Assembly: GCA_007026445.1 (NCBI GenBank) | Contig: VDMD01000007.1 | Location: 1 to 64,000 of the forward strand | Source: Schizophyllum amplum | Lineage: Eukaryota > Basidiomycota > Agaricomycetes > Agaricales > Schizophyllaceae | DNA length: 64,000 bases | Direction of reading: 5' to 3' | Part shown: piece after piece, positions 11,937-21,237 of the stretch | Position numbering within the stretch: position 1 is the stretch's first letter | Layout: each line of letters begins with the position of its first letter | Translations under genes and position numbers: made by a program | The notes under the pieces: model-generated | Databases searched by the model: none | What the model was told of the DNA's origin: nothing | Seen by the model: the letters and a program-made list of their open reading frames with translations, nothing else

Positions 11937-14875
11937 ATGTCTACCCGTATGTACACAGTGCTTCTCCCAGAGCGCGCCCCGAACTGACCGCTTGCAGCAG
12001 CGGCAAGGCGACCGAAACCAAAGATTGTGCGTGCTCCCCCATCGCTTCTGCAGCTCGGCTGACATGCTAGGTGACAGAAACCGCCGCGAAAGGTAACGGA
12101 ACAGTGGACAGGTAGCAGGACTCCCTCTCACCTCAATTCCAGCACGGCACAGATATATCCATCGACCAGACATGGGCTGAGCTTGCGCGCAACATTCGCG
12201 AGATCCAGAACAACAATGCCAGCAACCTGTCCTTCGAGCACAACTACCGCTTCGCTTACAACATGGTCCTTTTGCGGCAAGGCGAGAAGCTATACAACGG
12301 AGTCAAGCAGCTCGTCTCGGAGAATCTTGATACGCTCGCGAAGGAACGTGTCGTGCCCGTCTTCCCCACGGGCGTCGCAAAGGATGGCCCGCAACTGAGC
12401 CAAGAGAGCGAGATTCTCCTCAAGGCGCTCAAATCGGTTTGGGACGATCACACCAGCAACATGACGCGCCTTGGGCAGATCTTGCAGTACATGGTGCGTG
12501 TCAGTGCTCTACCACGTAATCGCATGTTGACGAGGACAGTAGGACCGCGTGCACACCAAGTCCGCGGGTGTACCAGCGACCTGGGATGTCGGCCTTGACC
12601 TCTTCCTGCGCAATATCCTTCGCTCGCCGATCAAGGACCACCTCGTCAGCGCCGTGCTCAACGAAATTCAGTATGAACGCGAGGGCTACATGATCAATCG
12701 CTCCACCGTGAAAGGCTGCGTGGACGTCTTCCTCGGGCTCGTAGCGGATGCCGATACAGGCGAATCAGTATACAAGCAGGACCTGGAACCCATCTTCCTC
12801 AAGGAGAGCGAAGCCTTCTACCGCACGGAGGGAGAGCGATTAGCGGAATCCTGCGACGCACCCGAGTTCCTGCGCAGAGTGCGTCATCCTCCTCAATTAT
12901 ACCCTGCGTGTACTGATATCCCCATAGGCAGAATCACACTTTCTGGCCGAGGAGGATCGAATACACCACTACCTGCATCATCAGACTGAACCTCCTCTAC
13001 GAACCATCCTCCAAGAACATGTCCTCTCTCGCCACCTCGCGCAGGTTCTGTCTTCGCCAACAGGCCTAGACGCCATGCTGGATATGGACAAGTACGATGA
13101 CCTAGAGCGCCTGTTCCGCTTGTTTTCGATGGTGTCAGCTGGGATCCCCACACTGAAGCGAGCATTGCGAGAATCCATCTCACGGAGAGGGAAGGACATC
13201 AACCAACTGTCGCTCAACGTCGTCGCCGAACCTAAGCCAGAAGCCGAGAAAGGTAAGGGCAAAGGCAAGGCTCGTGCCACAGCACAATCGGACGCGCTCT
13301 CTTCTGCCTTGCGTTGGGTGCAGGACGTACTCGACCTGAAGGACAAGTTCGACACGGCGTGGGTCAAATCCTTCCAGAGCAACAGAGATATTGAGAGTAC
13401 ACTGAACGAGGTGAGCTTCATTACGAGGTTGCTGTGCTCGCAAGACTAACACCCCATCATCAGGCATTCGGTACATTCATAAATATGAACGAGAAGTCTC
13501 CAGAGTTCATCTCCCTCTTCATCGACGACCACCTGAAGCGCGGACTCAAGGGTGTAAGCCTCGTCTGGTCAACTTCTAACAGCAACACACTGACGTCCTG
13601 CCAGAAAAGCGACGACGAAGTGGAGCAGGTCCTGGACAAGACGATCACCGTCTTCCGCTACATCACGGAGAAGGATGTCTTCGAGCGCTACTACAAAGCC
13701 CACCTCTCTAAGCGGCTCCTCAACAACCGTTCCGTATCCGACGACGCCGAGCGCGGCATGCTCGCCAAGCTCAAGGTCGAGTGCGGCTTCCAGTTCACGC
13801 AGAAGCTCGAGGGTATGTTCAACGATATGAAGATCTCGTCCGAGCACATGGAGAAGTTCCGCGCCCACCTCCTGCGCGGGACTTCGCTCCAGCCGCCCGC
13901 GGAGTTGTCGGTCATCGTCATGACCTCGACGTTCTGGCCGATTTCGATGGTGCCCGTGCCGTGCGCGTTGCCGAACGTCCTGGTGCGCAGCTGCGAGGCG
14001 TACGAGCGGTTCTACCTCGGGCAGCATAGTGGACGGCGGCTGACTTGGCAGCCGGCACTCGGGCACGCGGACGTGCGCGTGCGCTTCAACGCACGGACGC
14101 ACGACCTGAATGTGTCGACGATGGCTCTTGTCGTCCTACTCCTCTTTGAAGAGCTTGAGGACGATCAGTTCTTGACCTATGCCGTGCGTTCTTCGTTATT
14201 CTCTCTCCCTTCCTCCCAAGCTAACAGCACGTCGTCGCTCTAGGAAATCAAGGAGGCAACGCAGATCGCAGATGTGGAGCTACAGAGGCATCTTCAATCG
14301 CTCGCATGCGCCAAGTTCAAGATCCTCAAGAAACACCCGCCCGGCCGGGACGTTGACCCCGGCGATTCGTTCTCCTTCAACGCAGACTTTTCTGCCCAGA
14401 TGCAGAAGATCAAGATCAGCACCGTCTCTTCCAAGGTCGAGTCCAACGACGAGCGGAAGGAGACAAGGGACCACGTCGACGAGGAGCGCCGGCACCAGAC
14501 CGATGTGAGTGCCGTCCGCTACGCACGCGGCATAGCGTTCCCCAACCAATCCCAGCGTACTAACCCGCTCAAATTAGGCGTGCATCGTGCGCATCATGAA
14601 GGACCGCAAGCGCTGTGGGCACAACGACCTTATTAACGAGGTAACGCGCCAGCTCTCCGCGCGCTTTCGCCCCAACCCGCTGGACATCAAGAAGAGGATA
14701 GAGAACCTGATCGAGGTTGGCAGAGACAGTCCCGTCTTCCATCCGTGGCCTACTGACACGTCTTCCAGCGCGAATACCTCGAGCGATGCGACGACCGCAA
14801 GTCTTACAATTACCTTGTACGTCCTTCGAGCATCGTCCCAAGATCTATAGCCGCTAAAGACAGTCTCAGGCCTAG
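11937..14875 (+). CDS. CUL3: Cullin-3 (ubiquitin ligase scaffold)
   Basis: Scaffold of CRL3 ubiquitin ligases: the N-terminus binds BTB adaptors and the C-terminus binds the RING protein RBX1. Twelve exons: 11937-11946, 11998-12026, 12078-12092, 12143-12493, 12543-12878, 12928-13410, 13464-13553, 13605-14183, 14244-14504, 14578-14715, 14769-14816 and 14870-14875, giving 781 residues. The start [19 protein letters not shown] and the following [20 protein letters not shown] match the cullin-3 subtype. The cullin-homology block includes [16 protein letters not shown]. The C-terminal winged helix has IVRIMKDRK with the expected NEDD8-acceptor Lys726, and the protein ends SYNYLA. Exon 3 is 15 nt, the last coding exon is 6 nt (Ala-stop), and intron 1 ends in a tandem CAGCAG acceptor (11997 or 12000) that would add or drop one Ala. 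An internal Lys/Gly-rich linker ([10 protein letters not shown], ~375) is a lineage insertion. Confidence 0.97.
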
Positions 14876-15391
14876 CGGACACATGCGCGCTTGTTACTAC
14901 GCCCACCATCTTGTGTATAACGTATACATATACGCCCATTGTATCAACATCAGCATCATTGTCTTTCATTTGTCCCTCGTATGAACGTCTGAACTGTGCC
15001 AGTGCACACTTGTGCCAACCTCTTCTGTGTGGCAAACTCGTGTTTAGGTAGACACTCGAAGTGGCGAAGGATCACTACGGCCAATCTCCCGGTCCATCGT
15101 GCTTTTTGCTCAACTCAAGGACACAGCGGGAAAGTACTGCTAAACGCGACATGGCGCGTAGCGTAAGAGGTCGCAGAACAACCTATGTGATGATAGTTCA
15201 TGCTGTGCGATACAAGCGTAGACGAATACATATATCGTACAGACAGACAACACCGCATCTTCCTTCCAGCTCTTTGCAGGACTGAAAGAAAGACGTGATG
15301 CTGAACGCGCCCATGGAAGGGACATGTCCGCTGATTCGGAGATGCCTTCCAGTGGTGCGTACCCAGCAGTCGGAACTTGACCAGTGAGGTA

Positions 15392-15858
15392 CTAGTCAAT
15401 TCCGACGGCTGAGAGGCCGAACGGCCAGCTGATTTCAGCCTCGAATTGAGTAAGTATGACTAAAGTAAGCAGACTCGACAATGTCGAACATGATGTGTGG
15501 AAGTTCCATCGCATCATGATGTGTAAGTTGAGTTTGCAGTGTACAGTACACTGTGAGTAGATTCTGAGGCGAGGTCGTACGTTCGACCACTGCGATCTTC
15601 GTCGTACGACTTGGATACACAGATGGTCGAACGGCCGAGATAGATTTGGAAAGTCCTGTCGAATTGTATCAGCATTTGCACTCGACAAGAAGAGCTCGAC
15701 GAACCGTTGAACAACTCTGGGTACCACTGGCATCTTGACCATGCTGAGTAGAATTCGAGGAAATTCGAAACTACATAGATGTTAGCAAGGAGGGCTTTCA
15801 TAGAGCACAGACGGACGTACTCTGGAGGACGGTGACTGTGACCCTCAACGAGCAGCAT
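15392..15858 (-). CDS. Hypothetical protein, weakly supported
   Basis: An ATG at 15858 opens a 38-nt exon that splices through a typical 50-nt intron (15820-15771, GTACGT...ATGTAG) into a frame open to the stop at 15392. This gives ~138 residues. I do not recognise the protein. Its first half (e.g. VVPRVVQRFVELFL) looks more protein-like than its second, so another intron may be missed. The rest of 14,876-16,895 contains no other gene I can support. Confidence 0.25.
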
Positions 15859-16895
15859 GGCTGGGGCAGACGGGAACGATCAGACACATCGTATCGATAT
15901 CACGAACGGGAGAACGCATACAGATGTCCAGCTGCGTGTCTCTACCAGCTAGCGTCAGAGATGAGTGAGGATCGAGAAACATGAGCACGTACGGGTCACA
16001 GTCTCCGTCCGTATGCGATGCGTATCTCGCGCATCTCGTGGATCGCGCGGCGGGGCTTGGTGTAGCCCCGCCGCCGGAATATTGGTGATTATTGCTTTAT
16101 TGGTCGATCTCCTAGGCGATATGCGTGTTTTTTCTTGTCATTATAGACAGCGACGGACTCGCGTCGACGCTGGGGACAAGGTGTCCGAGGGACGCATCGT
16201 GAGAAACTACCCCACATATGCGGCGCACTTGAGCGCAGGCCGCTGGGATTGACAGCCATGTGCAAAATCGTAGACCTGTTCGGCGCGTTGCTCATTCGCT
16301 GATGTAAGCCTCCCACGCCACTCGGCCACGCTCCGGCATCGCTGCTGGGCAGCCCGTGCTGGTTCGTCGGTACGCTCCTCCTTAGTCTAGCGTACCTTTG
16401 GCGTCCGACTTACCTGCCTGAGGTGGAAATCTTATCTTTCGAGGTCAATGTCTCTGCCCTCCGCACCGCGGATGGCAGGCGGGGTTGTCCGGGCGCATGG
16501 CTGGAGCGCCGTGGGAAGCTGACATCAGCGAATGAAGGACGCGTCGAGCAGGTCTACCATTTTGCACTTGGCTGGAACTTGGAACGCAGTCATGACTCAT
16601 AGAAGGACCGTCGCCTAGAGCACCTCAAGGCCTCAGAGGAGCTATGTATCGGCGAAGTTGCGAAAGACATTCACGATGCTACTACACAGGATTAAGGACT
16701 CGCCCGCGAAGTCCAGGAGGTACATCGGAATGGACGCGCTACATGCGGCGACGTATACAGATATGAAGCGCGAGATGGCGGCTGAAGAAGGTGGTGAGCG
16801 CTTGAGCAGACGACGGGGCAAAGTACACTTTGCTTACCATCACAATTCTTTCGTCTGTGTACCGCACTGATCGCAAAGCTATACTAGTTGAGGCT
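15859..16895. other. Intergenic region with one GC hairpin
   Basis: No gene was recognised on either strand. Apart from the hairpin at 16048-16073 no structure stands out. Confidence 0.45.
16048..16073. repeat. Perfect 10-bp GC-rich hairpin
   Basis: CGGCGGGGCT (16048-16057) is followed after 6 nt by its exact reverse complement AGCCCCGCCG (16064-16073). It lies in a gene-free stretch. Its role is unknown. Confidence 0.75.
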
Positions 16896-18819
16896 TTACG
16901 TCGCCCGCACCTGCCCCTGGACTTGGGCCCATGCATCGAGGTCGGCGGGCTTGGGCACCACCTTGACGCTCCGCAAAGACGGGAAGAGAATGTGAAGGAA
17001 GTCGGAAACAAGCGCGGGGTTCGCGTTGATGCCAGAGTTGCAGCCCACGTTCAGCTCGCGCAAGCGAATCTGGGACTGCACCTGCTGCGGTGCCGCGAGC
17101 GTCGGAATGGTTGTCGCGTGAAGCTGAAAACTAAGTTCTTCAAGCTCGGGACAGTAGGTCGCAAACGGCAGCAGAGCGCTCAGTGTCGATCCTGGCAGGG
17201 GCGATTCCGTGCCGGTGACAAGGGGAGATTGGCCGATGAGGAACTGCTCGACCTTGAAGATACGCAGGCTGCACCACCGTGAGACGACCGCGGCCCAATC
17301 ATCGTCGCTCATCAATAGCTCCCCTGAGGTGCGGATGTCGACTTCGACCAAGCCGTGGAAAGGCGCGAGCGCGTCGAGATGGCACCGTGCAATGTGCCAG
17401 GTCTGTCGCTCCGCGGCGGCAGCGCGTGCTCGCCGCGAGCGGGCTGGCAAGTCGTTTTCGTGAATGCATACGCGACGCAGAACGTTGGCCTGGCAGTCGT
17501 GGCGGATCTTCGTCAACACCTGCGCGATGGCATGAGAGTCAACGCTAATCGCTTCAAGCAGATCAATCTCCTCCATATGAGAAGAGCCCAGGAGTGCACA
17601 CGCGAACGCCATCGACTGTTTCCGGACCTTCAGATATTGCAAGCCTCTTAACCCGTAAGTGTCAACGGGATCGGCGAGCACCTTGATGTCCAAGTCGAGC
17701 GAACGCAGGCACTGTGCGCCCGGCGCAAGGAGTACGTGGAGGTCCTGGGAGTAGAGTAGACGCAGCTTCAGTGTACGCAAGGAGCCGATTTGACCAGTCA
17801 TTGCACTGATGGTAGGATCCAACAGGAGGCTTCTGCGTACCACAATTGGTGGGAGCATCCCCTGCTCGCTGTATATGCGCACAGACCACTCGAAGAATTG
17901 GAAGTTGTTGATGGATGAGCGGTCAATATAATTAAACTGACTGATCTGGCAATGAGTGACGACGGAGGCGAGACCAGGGTTAATGAACGGTTCGAGAAGC
18001 TTTCCAGGGAAGCCGTGCTTGATAGGAGAGCCGATCTCGAGGGTGCGTAATCGAGGGAAGAGTTGGAGCTTATCCTTCATCAACGAGACACAGACTGCTT
18101 TGAAAAGAGGGAACATCATGAAGGTCCGCTGGCGTGGATCAAAGGTGTCCAGCTTGACAGATGACCCAAAGTCTGAGATGGGGTGCACGAGTAGAGTCCG
18201 GACATGACTCGCGAGTCGGAGAACGTTCGGATGATCATGCCAGACCTCTTGTGGCATCTTTTCTGGCTGTTCCTGTGATTAGGATTACGTTCAAAGGACA
18301 AGTCGCGTAGGAGCACATTAGGAAACGGCAGTACAGTGGAAGAGCGCACGTACCGTGGAAACGGTAGTCACTCTTGCTTCGCACTCGGCCTGGTTTTAAG
18401 GTGTTATAGGCGTTTGCGGTCAGGAGCAGGAAGGACGGACAATGAACGGGTATCTCTCGACAATTATGTCTAAATCGAGCAGACGAACGAGCGGTAGAAG
18501 GCACGGAAGGTCACGCCATAAGATGGGCTCGACGATGGCTTGCCAACGCGCGCTGACACGGACGAGGCTGACAAGGTCTGGCTTGTCCAGCAAACAGGCG
18601 ACCTTGTGCAGCATCTCGACGGGAAGCTGGTCGATGTTCAACGGCGACCGGGGAATGGTTGGAGTGACAGCAGGAGTCTGTCCAAGGAATCACGTCAACG
18701 CCGTCTGTAACATTACACATGGCGTACATACGTACACCCCAGAAAGCACCCAAGATTCCACCGGGGAACCTGTCGAAAAAGGATCGAGAAACGCGGGCGA
18801 CGTCGGCATAGATATCCAT
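16896..18819 (-). CDS. F-box/LRR protein
   Basis: Four exons: 18819-18736, 18677-18441, 18389-18354 and 18272-16896, giving 577 residues. After the leader MDIYADVARVSRSFF, residues ~41-85 form a clear F-box. It starts LNIDQLPVEMLHKVACLLDK, and its second half ends in WQAIVEPILWRDL. The rest is a long leucine-rich solenoid-like region (LRTLEIGSP, LRSLDLDIKVL, LRELNVGC, LRSVKVVPKP). This is the substrate-receptor layout of SCF ligases; the target is unknown. The start depends on the 58-nt intron 18735-18678 (GTACGT...GGACAG), which keeps phase. Without it the F-box has no ATG. A short 12-codon exon 3 is supported by phase only. Confidence 0.82.
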
Positions 18820-19701
18820 GATGAAGGCGTGAAGAAAGGAAGACAATGACAACTTGGTGAACTCCGAACCAGCTGCGAACCATCTCTGTAACGATGGCAA
18901 CCGAGCTGTTCTCGCTGACCAAGCGGCATTGCATAATAGGCTATGCCAGCAACAAACACGGCATTCAGGCTTGCTGACAGTGAGAGCCGCGCCAGAGGGC
19001 AGAAGTGCCTCACTATATCCTGCAATAGGTTTTGGGAAAGGAAAGTCAGGCGCAAAGACCGGGCAAAAACCGGGCAAAATGGGCCTGGCAGGGTTTTTTT
19101 TTCTTTTTTTGGGGGGCCCATTAGAGGCTATATGGCGCGGTTTTAACAGCTCAAAGTTCACTTGAAAGTTTCAAAATCAATGGTAAGCGAATAATTCAGA
19201 GTTGGCTGTGAACTCTGAAAAAGGTTTTAATTTTTCAAACAGATGTCCCACGCGCTGAGACGGCTCGAGGGCCTCGCAAGAGCATCTGAGGAGCCGCGAC
19301 GGCTGGCAAGGGCACCGACAGGGTGGCAGACACGCAGCCGACGTACATGGCTACCTGTGGCCACTTGAGGGCAGGTCTGAGGGCCGCCAGCGCGCGCAGG
19401 CGCCGGGCACTCGATTCAATTTTCACTTGAACTTTGAAGAATTTAGTGGTCCGTAAAAATTCAAAACGACCTCTCAAAACTTCAAAAGTCTCGAATTCAG
19501 AACTGCCGTTCAACTCGTTCCATATAGCGTCTAATGCCAATCCAGCAAATTGAAACAATGTCAACGTTTCTAGATCATTTCAACCATACAATGAGAAGTT
19601 TGAGCATCACAGAAAGTCTGCAGGAAGGGACGGGACGGCGTCCAGATGAGGTTAGAGGCAAGCAAAACACAGGCAGCACTTGGCGTCAAAGGTAAAGCAC
19701 G
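18820..19701. other. Low-complexity and AT-rich unassigned region
   Basis: Includes a T/G homopolymer stretch near 19091-19118, a short ACCGGGCAAAA tandem near 19058-19078, and AT-rich DNA full of TTCAAA/TTTGAA words. TCAAAGTTCA at 19151-19160 has its exact inverse TGAACTTTGA at 19428-19437. This could be the relic of a small transposon, but no terminal repeat with target duplication was found. Confidence 0.4.
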
Positions 19702-20022
19702 AAAAAGGCTGTCGCGAGATGCGAACGAGCGAGCCACAGGCCGGGGAAGCGCTAAGAGGCGCTCTCTATGCGTTGCTTCCATCCGGTGCCGCGCTTACCG
19801 CTGTACCATCAGCACATAAAGGAGGGTTGCTGCACATGGTACTTATAGGCATGCGTTCCAGGTCTTATGGCCTCGTCTTCACCATTTCCACCCATGCAGC
19901 GTTGCGCGGACTGTTATATGTATGCCTTCCTGTTGTTAACTTGTTCTGCAGAGGTCCCCGGCTGTCTATGTATGCTCCTAAATATCTGGATAGATTGACA
20001 AGGATAAGAAGTTGTGGGAAAT
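19702..20022 (-). repeat. SINE-like repeat, copy 1
   Basis: About 320 bp that recurs at 20157-20469 in the same orientation. The shared blocks include GCGAACGAGCGAGCCAC, TATGGCCTCGTCTTCACCAT, CATGCAGCGTTGC and TGTCTATGTATGCTCC. Read on the minus strand it carries a tRNA-like A-box (TGGTACAGCGG) and, downstream, a B-box-like GTTCGCATC followed by a T run. These are hallmarks of Pol III-transcribed SINEs. This copy is the more diverged. The long open frame across both copies (19680-20456) is a by-product of the repeat, not a gene. Confidence 0.5.
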
Positions 20023-20156
20023 TATGTGGCGGTTTTGTCCTACCATCAGTGATCACTGCCAACCAGGCTGAGGCTCAGAGTCAGAGCAGCGTCTTAAAAT
20101 CTGAAGGCCTCGAGATCCGACTGGCGGCAGTTGGCAGTCAGTATGAAGAACGAGAC

Positions 20157-20469
20157 AAAAAGGCTTTCGCCAGATGCGAACGAGCGAGCCACGGGCCGGG
20201 GACGCTTAGAGGGTGTCCACATCACGTTGATTCCTATCCGTTCCCGCGCTTATCCGCTACACCATCAGCCCATAAGCGAAGATGCCAGCGCATCGTACTT
20301 ATAGCCAATCATCCCGGCTTTTATGGCCTCGTCTTCACCATTTCCACTCATGCAGCGTTGCACAGACTGTTATACGTATGCCTTCCTACTGTTGTGTGCA
20401 AGTCACCACTGTCTATGTATGCTCCAAACTATCTGAATATATTGACGAGAACATGAAGTCGTGGGAAAG
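20157..20469 (-). repeat. SINE-like repeat, copy 2
   Basis: Second copy of the 19702-20022 repeat. On the minus strand the A-box TGGTGTAGCGG lies at 20264-20254, the B-box-like GTTCGCATC at 20181-20173, and TTTTT at 20161-20157 would stop Pol III. The ends of this ~115-nt head pair only partly as a tRNA acceptor stem (GGCT/AGCC), so it is tRNA-derived rather than a working tRNA. The remaining ~200 bp body upstream of the head is unrelated to tRNA. Confidence 0.5.
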
Positions 20470-20548
20470 TCTGTGCGAGTCACGTTCTGCCAACCCGCTG
20501 GAGGAACTGACCACCCTCGTTCTATTCCCTGCTGCTGCTGCACACTCA

Positions 20549-20667
20549 CTAGAGGAATATTTCCAGGTGGCTCCATAGTCTCTGCTTAGATTTCCTGGCC
20601 TCCCCCAGCCGTGGCTGTGGCCGAAGGGGCCGCTCGAGGAACTTGAGCTCGTCTTGGGGACCAGCAA
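20549..20667 (-). pseudogene. 3' part of an EthD-domain gene split by the retrotransposon
   Basis: Reading leftward from the element, the frame continues GPQDELKFLERPL and stops at 20549 (TAG). Its intact paralogue at 51062-51661 has APDELKFADLEN at the matching place. If the element and one target-site copy are removed, this joins in frame to the piece at 26271-26284 and completes exon 3 with 42 codons. The C-terminal tail after DELKF differs from the paralogue. Confidence 0.7.
20663..20667. repeat. Left target-site duplication (AGCAA)
   Basis: The five bases just outside the left LTR (AGCAA) match 26271-26275 just outside the right LTR. This is the length expected for a Ty3/gypsy integrase. 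Confidence 0.9.
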
Positions 20668-21016
20668 TGTGACGCGCGCGCCCAGGCCCCCGCTCCTCGG
20701 ACTTTGCCGTTACCAGTATGTGACGCGCGCGCCCAGGCCCCCGCTCCTCGGACTTTGCCGTTACCAGTAACGGCCGCTTTCTTCCATGCTGTCTGCTCAG
20801 TCAGCACTTACTCAGCTTCCCAGTATCTCTGAGGTCTGCTTAGCAAGCAGACCTGTATATATACGAGGCTCGAAGTACCTACTTTCCTTAGAATTCCATA
20901 GAGTGTTTCCCTCTGTTCGACGAATCGACGTTGTTACAGTTCGTGACCGTGGGAATTCTCTTCCATTTCCGTGTATCGACCCCGTGCCGCTTCGGCTCGG
21001 ACACGCAGTCGCTACA
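20668..21016 (+). repeat. 5' LTR with a 51-bp tandem duplication
   Basis: The 298-bp LTR body (20719-21016) is preceded by a perfect extra copy of its own first 51 bp (20668-20718). The right LTR lacks the duplication. The target-site duplication lies outside the extra copy, which places the duplication within the inserted element. TATATATA near 20860 is a likely promoter TATA box. Confidence 0.92.
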
Positions 21017-21237
21017 TATTTTTGAACTCTCGCTCAACGTCTTCGACATCGACACCGACTTCGACTTCGACTCCGACTTCGACTAGCGACAACTCGACGA
21101 CCTCTGCTTATCTCATTACCTCTCGTATACCCCGTCAGGACGACGGCTTGATCACCCGCTCAACCTCGACGGTTCTTTCTCGGCTCTAGCTTCAATTTTT
21201 TTTTCTTCTCTCTCTTTCGACGACTGGGATATATATC

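Noticed and set aside
13569..14102. 177-codon minus-strand frame inside CUL3
   Set aside because: It is a shadow of the GC-rich cullin exon; composition is Arg/His/Val-rich and there is no homology.
19091..19118. T/G homopolymer run as a transposon tail or terminator
   Set aside because: There is no flanking target duplication or transcript to which it could belong; left as low complexity.
20157..20271. Possible intron-containing tRNA gene on the minus strand
   Set aside because: A- and B-box-like words and a T run exist, but acceptor and T stems pair poorly and no anticodon arm could be drawn.
19680..20456. 258-codon open frame on the plus strand
   Set aside because: It runs through two copies of one repeat, and its internal similarity comes from that. 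There is no family resemblance.
21017..21237. TTCGAC-rich leader as a coding or CRISPR-like repeat
   Set aside because: Spacing is irregular and it lies in the retroelement leader; simple sequence is sufficient.
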